Origin: Gemmatimonadota bacterium
GTDB taxonomy: Bacteria; Gemmatimonadota; Gemmatimonadetes; Longimicrobiales; Longimicrobiaceae
DNA: 5,641 nt
Direction of reading: 5' to 3'
Assembly (NCBI GenBank): GCA_019348265.1
Contig: JAHWJV010000248.1
Location: 1-5,641, forward strand
The translations under genes were made by a program, and so were the position numbers. Positions 1 through 5,576 of the stretch are shown here, one piece after another. Each line of letters begins with the position of its first letter. Within the stretch, counting starts at the first letter, position 1. Below the pieces are notes generated by a model. The model was not told where the DNA came from and made no database searches. It saw nothing but the letters and a program-made list of their open reading frames with translations.

Positions 1-42
1 GTGGAGTTGAAGCCGGTCGCTGACGTCGCGGCGATCGCCTGA
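1..42 (+). CDS. 3' end of an unidentified upstream gene (partial)
   Basis: Frame 1 is open from the window edge and reads VELKPVADVAAIA followed by TGA at 40-42. The other two plus-strand frames hit stops within the first 21 bases. Almost every codon ends in G or C, as in the genes that follow. This suggests the last 13 codons of a plus-strand gene ending 33 bases before the zinc-ribbon gene, possibly in the same transcript. The tail is too short to assign a family, and chance cannot be excluded. Confidence 0.4.
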   Translation: MELKPVADVAAIA

Positions 43-75
43 GCGGCTCCAACACTCCAGCAAGCGACGTCGGCC

Positions 76-534
76 ATGGCCATGCATCTTTTCAGCACTC
101 CGGTGCAGTGCACGAACTGCGGCACCTCGGTGGACGACCCGATGGTCGACAAGTGCCCGAAGTGCGGAAATCTCCTGAAGGAGAAGCGCTCTCCGGGTCG
201 GTTGGCCGGCGTCGAGCGGCGGTACGGACAGCTGCGCCTGCTTCTCAGCCTGCTCCGCTTCCTCGGGGTGATCACCATCGCGGTCGGTCTCCTCCTCTTC
301 GCGTTCGGCGACGAGACCACGCCGTGGCCGGTCCGTCTGGTGAGCCTGCTCGCGACGATCCTGCTCGCGGTCGGGCTGTTCGTCGTCGCGGCGCTGATCG
401 AGGTGGCGCTAGACGTGGAGGAGAACACCCGGTCGACCTTCCGTGTGCAGCAGCAGATTCTAGAGAGCCTGCAGTCCGACGGCGCAGCCGTGCCGAGCCG
501 GACCGGCGTGCCAGATGGTACCGGAGTGACCTGA
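76..534 (+). CDS. Zinc-ribbon, two-helix membrane protein of unknown function
   Basis: This 152-residue protein starts with a small zinc ribbon: C12-x2-C15 and C27-P-K-C30, the spacing of the zinc-ribbon/double-zinc-ribbon families. A basic linker follows (residues 35-54), then two predicted membrane helices at about 62-78 and 88-108, joined by a short polar turn (DETTPWP). The tail (113-132, DVEENTR...) is charged and could be a short amphipathic helix. It is probably an inner-membrane protein with a cytoplasmic metal-binding head, but no specific role can be given. The start ATG at 76 has no clear ribosome-binding site; a second in-frame ATG at 82 is equally possible and would remove only two residues. 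The stop codon TGA (532-534) overlaps the dacB ATG, so the two are probably translationally coupled. Similar zinc-ribbon/TM proteins are common and mostly uncharacterised. Confidence 0.8.
   Translation: MAMHLFSTPVQCTNCGTSVDDPMVDKCPKCGNLLKEKRSPGRLAGVERRYGQLRLLLSLLRFLGVITIAVGLLLFAFGDETTPWPVRLVSLLATILLAVGLFVVAALIEVALDVEENTRSTFRVQQQILESLQSDGAAVPSRTGVPDGTGVT
523..526 (+). promoter_or_regulatory. Ribosome-binding site that fixes the dacB start
   Basis: GGAG lies inside the last codons of the zinc-ribbon gene and ends 7 bases before the ATG at 534. With the TGATG stop/start overlap, it supports that ATG. The same frame stays open upstream to 108, but that stretch overlaps the zinc-ribbon gene and reads as Arg/Gly/Ala-rich out-of-frame sequence. 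Confidence 0.6.
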
Positions 535-2159
535 TGGGAAAGAACGAGCTAGAGAGTCAGAATGTGCGAAAGTGCGAAAGTAGATTCTTCCGCACTTTCT
601 CGTTTTCGCACCTTCTGATCGGCGGAGTAACGGCGGTCGTGCTGGCCAGCGTCGGCGTGGGGGAGCTCGGCGGTCAGCGCGCGGCGGAGTCGAAGGCGAA
701 GGCGGCCGCTCCCACAGCGAAAGCCTCTCCGCAAGCGCGCGCTGCGGCACGCGCGGACACGGCGCCGACGGATACGGTCACGCCGGCAGCGGCGATTCCC
801 GGCCAGCCGCCGCTGCAAGCGCAGGCTCAGCAGATCGTACGAAAGGTGGGGGGCGAGTGGGGCGTGATGGCGTGGTCGATCGACCGCGGTGATGCGCTGT
901 TCGCGATCAACCCCAACGACGTGCTCATCCCCGCCTCGAACAACAAGGTGTTCAGCTCGATCTGGGCGCTGGCGGTGCTCGGACCGGACTACCGGTTTCC
1001 GACGGACGTCCTGATCACCGGGCCGATCGAGAACGGGGTGCTGCGCGGCGACGTGGTGATCCGCGGGTCCGGCGACCCGGCCTTCGGGTACCCCGATTTC
1101 GAGGACGACCCGTTGCAGCCGCTCCGGACGATGGCGCTGCGGCTGAAGGAGCGCGGCGTCCAGTCCGTTGAAGGTTCCGTGATCGGCGACCCGTTCGTGT
1201 TCGACACGATGCTGATCGGGCGAAAGTGGCCGGGGGACACCGGCGGCGGGTCGGCTTGGTACGCGCCCGGGGTGAGCGGACTGCCGTACTACCGGAACAC
1301 GATCGGAATCCAGGCGAAGCCAAACCCTGGCGGGGGGGCGGCGCTGATCGAGCTGATCCCGGCGGTCAACGTGATCCCGGTCGTCTCGCAGGCGCGGACC
1401 GGTGGCGGAAGGGCGTGGGCGGCGCGCACGGCGGGCGAAGACACGATCTACGTAAATGGCGGCGTCTCGGGCCGGGGCTCGTACATCTACCGGGTAGGCG
1501 TATCGCAGCCGGCGCTGCTGACGACGGACGCGCTGCGGGCGGCGCTGACGGAGGCGGGGATCCAGGTGCGCGGGGCGTCGAAGGTCGCGCGGACGCCCGC
1601 GGGAGCGAAGCTGGTGCACAGACACCTTTCGATCCCGCTCAGCTACATGATGCGCAAGCTGAACCAGGAATCCGACAATTTCTTCGCGGAGCACGTCTGG
1701 AAGGCCGCGGCTGCAAAGGCGATAGGGGAGGGGAGCTTCGACCGCGGGGGTGCGGCTTCGGCGCTCCACTTCATGCGCAGCGCCGGGGTGCCGCTCGGGC
1801 AGCTGTACCAGTTCGACGGTTCGGGTCTGTCGGCATTCAACCGGGCGAGCCCGAACGCGATGGTCCGTTCGCTGATCTACGCGCACCGGGCGCCGTTCTC
1901 GGGGGCGTTCCACGGATCGCTCGCGATGGCCGGGGATCCGAAGGGAACGCTGCGGAACCTCTTCCGAGGCACGCCCGCGAGCGGAAACCTGCACGCGAAG
2001 ACGGGCTACATCAACGACGTCCGCACGCTCTCCGGCTACGTGCGCGCGAAGAACGGCGAGCTCATTGCCTTCTCTTTCCTGTACAATGGAAGGGGCACCT
2101 CTGCGGCCCGCGGCGTCCAGACGGAGCTCGGCACGCTGCTCGCGGATTTCGCCCGTTAG
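534..2159 (+). CDS. dacB: D-alanyl-D-alanine carboxypeptidase/endopeptidase (PBP4, peptidase family S13)
   Basis: This 541-residue protein has all three penicillin-binding active-site motifs of the S13 family: SxxK as S135-N-N-K138 in the context PASNNKVFSS, SxN as S380-D-N382 in NQESDNFFAEHVWK, and KTG as K489-T-G491 in HAKTGYINDVRTLSGYV. S135 is the predicted acylated serine. The long stretch between SxxK and SxN fits the extra domains typical of PBP4. Family knowledge: these enzymes remove the terminal D-Ala of peptidoglycan stem peptides and cleave D,D-crosslinks in the periplasm. A basic N-region and a hydrophobic segment (about 27-43) form a signal peptide or membrane anchor, followed by an Ala/Pro/Thr-rich linker (about 50-100) that makes the protein longer than minimal family members. 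The start is set by GGAG and the overlap with the preceding gene. Codons 9-28 lie in an inverted repeat, so the N-terminus may differ from orthologues. The family call is firm; the exact substrate preference is not shown. Confidence 0.93.
   Translation: MGKNELESQNVRKCESRFFRTFSFSHLLIGGVTAVVLASVGVGELGGQRAAESKAKAAAPTAKASPQARAAARADTAPTDTVTPAAAIPGQPPLQAQAQQIVRKVGGEWGVMAWSIDRGDALFAINPNDVLIPASNNKVFSSIWALAVLGPDYRFPTDVLITGPIENGVLRGDVVIRGSGDPAFGYPDFEDDPLQPLRTMALRLKERGVQSVEGSVIGDPFVFDTMLIGRKWPGDTGGGSAWYAPGVSGLPYYRNTIGIQAKPNPGGGAALIELIPAVNVIPVVSQARTGGGRAWAARTAGEDTIYVNGGVSGRGSYIYRVGVSQPALLTTDALRAALTEAGIQVRGASKVARTPAGAKLVHRHLSIPLSYMMRKLNQESDNFFAEHVWKAAAAKAIGEGSFDRGGAASALHFMRSAGVPLGQLYQFDGSGLSAFNRASPNAMVRSLIYAHRAPFSGAFHGSLAMAGDPKGTLRNLFRGTPASGNLHAKTGYINDVRTLSGYVRAKNGELIAFSFLYNGRGTSAARGVQTELGTLLADFAR
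557..618. repeat. Imperfect inverted repeat of octamer units inside the dacB 5' coding region
   Basis: The left side reads TCAGAA, one base, then two tandem GTGCGAAA units (564-571, 572-579). The right side contains CGCACTTTC (591-599), TTTCGCAC (604-611), one base, then TTCTGA (613-618). GAAAGTGCG (568-576) pairs perfectly with CGCACTTTC, and the outer TCAGAA/TTCTGA and GTGCGAAA/TTTCGCAC also match, with about 8 extra bases on the right side. By hand count it is 28/62 G+C (45%), well below its surroundings. It encodes the stretch just before and into the signal anchor of DacB. It may be a REP- or MITE-like element; copy number elsewhere in the genome cannot be seen here. Confidence 0.65.
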
Positions 2160-2169
2160 GTAGCGGGCG
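2150..2169. terminator. Possible hairpin between the convergent genes
   Basis: CGCCCG (2150-2155) and CGGGCG (2164-2169) form a 6-bp G/C stem with an 8-base loop that contains the dacB stop codon. One wobble pair and one A-T pair could extend it. It sits in the 18-base gap between the converging dacB and YdjM-type genes, where a bidirectional terminator would be expected. There is no T-tract on either side, so intrinsic termination is doubtful. Confidence 0.3.
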
Positions 2170-2177
2170 GATCGAGG

Positions 2178-2738
2178 CTACGGGGCGGATGTGCGGTGGA
2201 GCCGCGTCGCGCCGCGGACCAGGCGGCTGACCAGGAGGAGAAAGGCCAGCATCGCCGCGCCGATCATCGTCTGGATCGCGAGCTGCTGGAACACGTCAGG
2301 CTCGAGCAGGCTCAGCGCGGCGGGCAGAAGTCCATGTCCCTGCTCGAACGGAACCGTTGGAAAGATCCGCGCGATCGCGTACGGGTACTCCTGCGAGAAG
2401 GGCCAGCCGAGGAGCACGTTGGTCCGGCCCCTGTCGTCGAGGAGATCGACCAGCAGGTGAGAGCCGTAACCCGATGCGGCAAGCATCCCCCACGCAGGTC
2501 CTGCCAACAGCCAGGCCAGAGCTCCGATCACGAGCGTCGCGAAGATGCTGTGCGTGAAGGTGCCGTGGTAAGCCGATCCCGCTCGCTCACCCACCAGCCC
2601 GACGATGATGTCGAGGTCCGGGAGAACGGCGAGTGATGCGGCCGCCAGACGGGGCTTCCATCCGGACAGAGGGGTGATGGCGCCCACCAGCTCCGCGAAC
2701 CCCACCCCGACCAACAGGTGGGCGGGTGGAAAAGCCAT
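2178..2738 (-). CDS. YdjM-type inner-membrane metal-dependent hydrolase (DUF457 family)
   Basis: This 186-residue protein carries the conserved pattern of the YdjM/DUF457 membrane hydrolase family: an early histidine in PPAHLLVG (H7), LPDLD (D41, D43), HGTFTHS (H58, H63), SHLLVDLL (H94, D98) and GWPFS (111-115). In this family the His and Asp residues at the membrane face are thought to bind metal; the substrate is generally unknown, although the E. coli member is a LexA-controlled gene. Hydrophobic stretches at about 6-24, 31-49, 65-100 (probably two helices) and 155-174 indicate an integral membrane protein. The ATG directly follows the TAG of the kinase gene with no gap, so the two are almost certainly co-transcribed and probably coupled. 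The length is normal for the family. Family membership is well supported; no biochemical function should be inferred beyond it. Confidence 0.85.
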   Translation of the reverse strand: MAFPPAHLLVGVGFAELVGAITPLSGWKPRLAAASLAVLPDLDIIVGLVGERAGSAYHGTFTHSIFATLVIGALAWLLAGPAWGMLAASGYGSHLLVDLLDDRGRTNVLLGWPFSQEYPYAIARIFPTVPFEQGHGLLPAALSLLEPDVFQQLAIQTMIGAAMLAFLLLVSRLVRGATRLHRTSAP

Positions 2739-3614
2739 CTACTTCCCAGCCCGCAGGAGCTCGGCCGCCCGTGCGACCATGACCTCGAGGACGGCGAGCT
2801 GCGGGCGCCTGACGCGCTCCCCCGCCTCGTCGGTGTACATCCCTACCTGATCGGGGGAGTAGGTTTCGGGAAACCACGCCGCGGCCCAGTCGTCCACCTG
2901 CGATTCGACCAGGTCGTTGCCGAGCTCGACTCGCACCTCGTCCCCCTCGACATGGAAGTGCACCCCGGGCAGGCTGCCGAACAGGTCCTCGCGCTGTGCC
3001 AGCTCCGCGATGACCCGGCGCATGACCAGCGACGTGCGGATCTCGCTGTCCGGGGCGTCCCAGTGAGGAAGCTCGTGCAGCACGAGGAGGTCGGCGCGCT
3101 CGGACTGCGGGAGAACGAACTCCTTGGAGTCGAGAAGGTGATGGGCGATGTACTTCAGGACCTCGGCCTCGGTGTAGCCGCGCGTCTGCACGTCGCGCCG
3201 CAGCTTCCAGCGGAAGAGGAGCTCCGGCTCCGGATGGACGAAGATCGCCAGATGATAGAGGCTGCGGAGCTCCTCGGTGGGATAGCCGAGGAGTCCACGG
3301 ACCAGCACCATCTCGCGTGGCTCGATGGTGCGGATGGAGCCGAAGGTTCCGTTCGCGTGCTCGTAGCTGCGGTTGCGGATGGGGCGCCCGTCCCGGAGGA
3401 GCTGCAGATGCTCCTGGATGAGGGGTGTATTGTGCACGACCGGGTTCAGCGCCGTCACTCCGCGGGTCGCGCGCTCTTCGCGGGTGAAGCGGTGGTAGTC
3501 GTCCAGCAGCACGTCGGTGACGCGATCGCGGCCGAGAAGCACGGTGACCGAATCCGCCAGCGTGCTCTTGCCGCTCCCGGAATCGCCGACGATACCGAGC
3601 AGGAAGGGTTTCAT
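2739..3614 (-). CDS. Phosphoribulokinase/uridine kinase-family P-loop kinase
   Basis: This 291-residue protein begins MKPFLLGIVGDSGSGKST. The Walker A loop is G10-D-S-G-S-G-K16-S-T. LLDDYHRF follows (D38, D39, H41, R42), then the GVTALNP segment (52-58) typical of class II (cyanobacterial/plant-like) phosphoribulokinases. KLRRDVQTRGY supplies R140, D141 and R145 at positions matching substrate-binding and catalytic residues of that family. Known members phosphorylate ribulose 5-phosphate with ATP in the Calvin cycle. Two features are odd. The 'EGL' motif Glu is Arg here (VR106GLLGY), and there is no cysteine at all; the P-loop cysteine used for redox control in plants is Ser14. The start at 3614 is preferred because GAGG lies 6 bases upstream. 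The frame stays open to 3755, but that extension runs through repeats and into the end of polA. No RuBisCO is visible, so ribulose 5-phosphate is only one possible substrate. Confidence 0.82.
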   Translation of the reverse strand: MKPFLLGIVGDSGSGKSTLADSVTVLLGRDRVTDVLLDDYHRFTREERATRGVTALNPVVHNTPLIQEHLQLLRDGRPIRNRSYEHANGTFGSIRTIEPREMVLVRGLLGYPTEELRSLYHLAIFVHPEPELLFRWKLRRDVQTRGYTEAEVLKYIAHHLLDSKEFVLPQSERADLLVLHELPHWDAPDSEIRTSLVMRRVIAELAQREDLFGSLPGVHFHVEGDEVRVELGNDLVESQVDDWAAAWFPETYSPDQVGMYTDEAGERVRRPQLAVLEVMVARAAELLRAGK

Positions 3615-3618
3615 TGCT

Positions 3619-3626
3619 GGCCTCAT
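3619..3626 (-). promoter_or_regulatory. Ribosome-binding site deciding the kinase start
   Basis: On the minus strand, ATGAGG precedes CCAGCA and then the ATG at 3614-3612, placing GAGG 6 bases upstream of the start. The alternative ATG four codons earlier (3626-3624) has only C-rich sequence upstream. Confidence 0.5.
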
Positions 3627-3646
3627 GGGCTGGGCGGGAAGTCGCG

Positions 3647-3704
3647 AGTCGCCGGTCGCCGGTCGCCAGTCGGACTGGCGACTGGGAACAGGCGGCTGGC
3701 GACC
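3647..3704. repeat. Heptamer tandem repeats with a perfect palindrome in the polA-kinase spacer
   Basis: Three tandem heptamers of the form RGTCGCC lie at 3647-3653, 3654-3660 and 3661-3667, and two inverted copies (GGCGACY) at 3677-3683 and 3698-3704. The centre is a perfect inverted repeat with 10-bp arms, GTCGCCAGTC (3662-3671) and GACTGGCGAC (3673-3682), separated by one base. It fills most of the spacer between the polA stop and the kinase start. It could fold as RNA or cruciform DNA and act as a transcript-processing or attenuation element, or it could be a dispersed intergenic repeat. With a one-base centre, the RNA hairpin would need to open 1-2 pairs to form a loop. No T-tract follows it. 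Confidence 0.7.
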
Positions 3705-3729
3705 CCCGGGGCTGTAGTCTCGCTGCTCG

Positions 3730-5217
3730 TCATTTACACTCCAGCCAGTTCTCACCGAGACCGGTTTCGACCACCAGCGGTACCCGCAGCTCGGCGGCCC
3801 CCTCCATCTTCGATCTCACCATGGCCAGCAGCCCCTCTTCTTCGCCGCGTGGGGTCTCGAAGAGAAGCTCGTCGTGGACCTGGAGGAGCATGCGCCCTGG
3901 AACCGTCTCCCGATCGAGCTCTCGCTGGATGTCGATCATCGCGATCTTGATGAGGTCCGCGGACGAGCCCTGGATCGGAGCGTTCGTGGCTGCGCGCTCG
4001 CCGAACGCGCGGATGTTGAAGTTCTTCGACGAGATCTCCGGAATATAGCGCCGTCGGCCGGTCAGCGTCTCCACGAAGCCGAGGCGGCGCGCCTTCTCGA
4101 TCTGCTGGTCGAGGTACTGCCGCACCCCCGGGAACCGCTCGAAATACCGCGCGATGAACTCCTTGGACTCGGCATTGGAGACTCCGAGCTTCTGTGCCAG
4201 CGAGAATGATCCGATGCCGTAAATTACCGCGAAGTTCACAGTCTTGGCCCGGTCGCGCATCTCGCGGGTGACGAGCTCCGGCTCCACCCCGAACATCAGC
4301 GCCGCGGTTTGCCGGTGGATGTCGACGCCCTGCCGGAAAGCCTCGACGAAGGCGGTGTCCTCCGAGTAGTGCGCCAGTATCCGCAGCTCGATCTGCGAAT
4401 AGTCGGCCGAAACGAATCGGTATCCCTCCGCGGGGATGAAGCCGCGGCGGATCTCCGCCCCCACGTCGGTGCGGATCGGGATGTTCTGCAGGTTCGGATC
4501 GGTGGACGAGAGGCGTCCGGTCGCGGCGATCGTCTGGTTGTAGGAGGTGTGCAGTCTGCCGGTGTCCGGGTGAACCATTCTCGGCAGGGCGTCGACATAC
4601 GTGGACTGCAGCTTGTCGAGCTGCCGGTATTCCATCAACAGGATCGGCAGCCGGTGTCCCTCCGCGGCGAGCTCGGCGAGCACGGTGACGTCGGTGGACG
4701 CGCCGGTCTTGGTCTTCTTGCTGACCGGCAGCTGCAGTCGATCGAACAGGATCTCCCGGAGCTGTGGTGTCGAGTTGATGTTGAAGGTGGTTCCGGCGGC
4801 GTCGTAGATCTGCTGCTCCAGCACTCTGAGCTCGCCATTCAGCCGGCCGTGAAGTCTCCGGAAGAAATCTTCGTCGATCCTGATGCCGTTCCACTCCATC
4901 TCTGCCAGGACGCAGACGAGGGGCATCTCTACGGTACGGAAGAGCTGGTCGAGGTGGAGCTCGCGAATCTGCGGCGCAAAGAAGTTGGCGAGCTGGAGGG
5001 CGATGTCCGCGTCCTCGCACGCGTAGTCCCGGCACTTCTCGGGCTCGATCTCGGCGAAAGGGAGCTGATTCTTTCCCTTCCCACAAAGGTCGCTGTAGCT
5101 GGTGGTCTTGTGGTCGAGAAATCTCAGCGCCAGCGCGTCCAGGCCGTGCTCGCGGCTTCCCGGATCGAGCAGGTAGCTGGCGATCATGGTGTCGAACTCG
5201 AGCCCGCGCAGGTCCAC
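3730..5217 (-). CDS. polA: DNA polymerase I, 5'-truncated (C-terminal ~495 residues)
   Basis: Homology to PolA begins at GVDLRGLEFDTMIASYLLDPG and continues intact to the stop TGA at 3730-3732, about 495 codons. In the order of the intact enzyme, this covers the end of the 3'-5' exonuclease-like domain (exo III motif YACED) and the complete polymerase domain: TGRLSSTDPNLQNIP, motif A DYSQIELR, motif B (O-helix) RDRAKTVNFAVIYG with Phe in the nucleotide-selecting position, and motif C LLQVHDELLFE. The whole 5'-3' (flap) exonuclease domain is missing, as are the regions expected to hold exo I and exo II. By comparison with E. coli PolA (928 residues), about 430 residues are absent. Upstream of about 5217 the same frame remains open to 5397 but reads as low-complexity Gly/Arg/Pro sequence, a shadow of the DUF6398-type gene. 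The fragment has no normal start. The first internal ATG (5187-5185) overlaps the stop of the neighbouring frame as ATGA. It is probably a broken gene or one half of an assembly chimera; the polymerase part itself shows no internal lesion. Confidence 0.92.
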   Translation of the reverse strand: MDLRGLEFDTMIASYLLDPGSREHGLDALALRFLDHKTTSYSDLCGKGKNQLPFAEIEPEKCRDYACEDADIALQLANFFAPQIRELHLDQLFRTVEMPLVCVLAEMEWNGIRIDEDFFRRLHGRLNGELRVLEQQIYDAAGTTFNINSTPQLREILFDRLQLPVSKKTKTGASTDVTVLAELAAEGHRLPILLMEYRQLDKLQSTYVDALPRMVHPDTGRLHTSYNQTIAATGRLSSTDPNLQNIPIRTDVGAEIRRGFIPAEGYRFVSADYSQIELRILAHYSEDTAFVEAFRQGVDIHRQTAALMFGVEPELVTREMRDRAKTVNFAVIYGIGSFSLAQKLGVSNAESKEFIARYFERFPGVRQYLDQQIEKARRLGFVETLTGRRRYIPEISSKNFNIRAFGERAATNAPIQGSSADLIKIAMIDIQRELDRETVPGRMLLQVHDELLFETPRGEEEGLLAMVRSKMEGAAELRVPLVVETGLGENWLECK

Positions 5218-5576
5218 GCCGGGTCGAGGCGCACCAGGTCGAGCGCGTCCCGGATCGTCCGGAACGCGGCGGCGGTGCTCTGCCCCACCCCGGCCGCCGC
5301 CGCCAGCGCCGCCGCGGTCATGTGCGGCTGTTGCGACGGGTCGGTGAGGAAGTTCACCCACCCCACGGCGTGGAGGATCCCCGCCGCCCAGGTCCACACC
5401 TCCCCCCTTTCCAGCGGCGACGGGCGTCGGCGCGCCAGGACCTCGGCCATGCGCCGGCAGAGCGCCGCGTAGTCGGCGTCCAGGTGCCGGGCGGCCACCG
5501 CGTCGGTGACGGCGACGATCTCGTCGAACCGCTCGCGCATGCGCGACGGGACGTGCTGCGGGTCGGAAGCGGACAT
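5184..5576 (-). CDS. DUF6398-type protein, probably cut at its 3' end
   Basis: The frame encodes 130 residues. From recall of the family, the segments FDEIVAVTDAVAARHLDADYAALCRRM, RRRPSPLERGEVWTWAAGILHAVGWVNFLTDPSQQPHMTA and GVGQSTAAAFRTIRDALDLVRLDPAW resemble DUF6398 proteins, whose function is unknown. Residues 87-112 have the spacing of a helix-turn-helix (TAAALAAAAGVGQSTAAAF), so DNA binding is possible but unproven. A G-rich AGGGGG lies just upstream of the ATG at 5576 as a plausible ribosome-binding site. Family members usually continue past the DPxW motif. Here, after W121 (about 5214), the remaining codons (TCAGSSSTP) are polA sequence read out of frame, ending at TGA 5186-5184. The gene is therefore probably truncated at the same junction that cuts polA. 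It is also markedly GC-richer than the rest of the window. Confidence 0.68.
   Translation of the reverse strand: MSASDPQHVPSRMRERFDEIVAVTDAVAARHLDADYAALCRRMAEVLARRRPSPLERGEVWTWAAGILHAVGWVNFLTDPSQQPHMTAAALAAAAGVGQSTAAAFRTIRDALDLVRLDPAWTCAGSSSTP

Noticed and set aside
108..533. Upstream extension of the dacB frame
   Set aside because: It overlaps the zinc-ribbon gene out of frame and is Arg/Gly/Ala-rich. The ATG at 534 has GGAG and a stop/start overlap.
549..1994. Long minus-strand open frame opposite dacB (481 residues)
   Set aside because: Its translation is Arg-rich and featureless, as expected opposite a high-GC gene. The S13 motifs on the plus strand settle the coding strand.
1226..2230. 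Second plus-strand frame inside dacB
   Set aside because: It has Gly/Arg/Ala-rich composition and no motif, and it overlaps the KTG and SxN regions of dacB.
3662..3682. Rho-independent terminator of polA
   Set aside because: The palindrome is strong but has no T-tract in either direction and a one-base centre, so it is listed as a repeat instead.
3647..3704. CRISPR-like array
   Set aside because: The units are 7 bases long, contiguous and partly inverted, with no regular spacers.
3615..3755. N-terminal extension of the kinase frame (47 extra residues beginning MRTGWSVNDEQ)
   Set aside because: It overlaps the end of polA in another frame and translates the heptamer repeats (PVPSRQSDWRPATGDSRLP). 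The ATG at 3614 has a good ribosome-binding site and sits right before the P-loop strand, as in the family.
2718..3950. Long plus-strand open frame opposite the kinase and the polA end
   Set aside because: The minus strand carries clear family motifs throughout. This frame crosses the intergenic repeats and has no recognisable domain.
5218..5397. N-terminal part of the polA frame (MDLGGGDPPRRG...) as a novel polymerase N-domain
   Set aside because: It is the out-of-frame reading of the DUF6398-type gene, with no PolA homology before GVDLRG.
4309..5472. Plus-strand frame opposite polA
   Set aside because: It is antisense to the polymerase motifs, has no family resemblance and runs through the junction.
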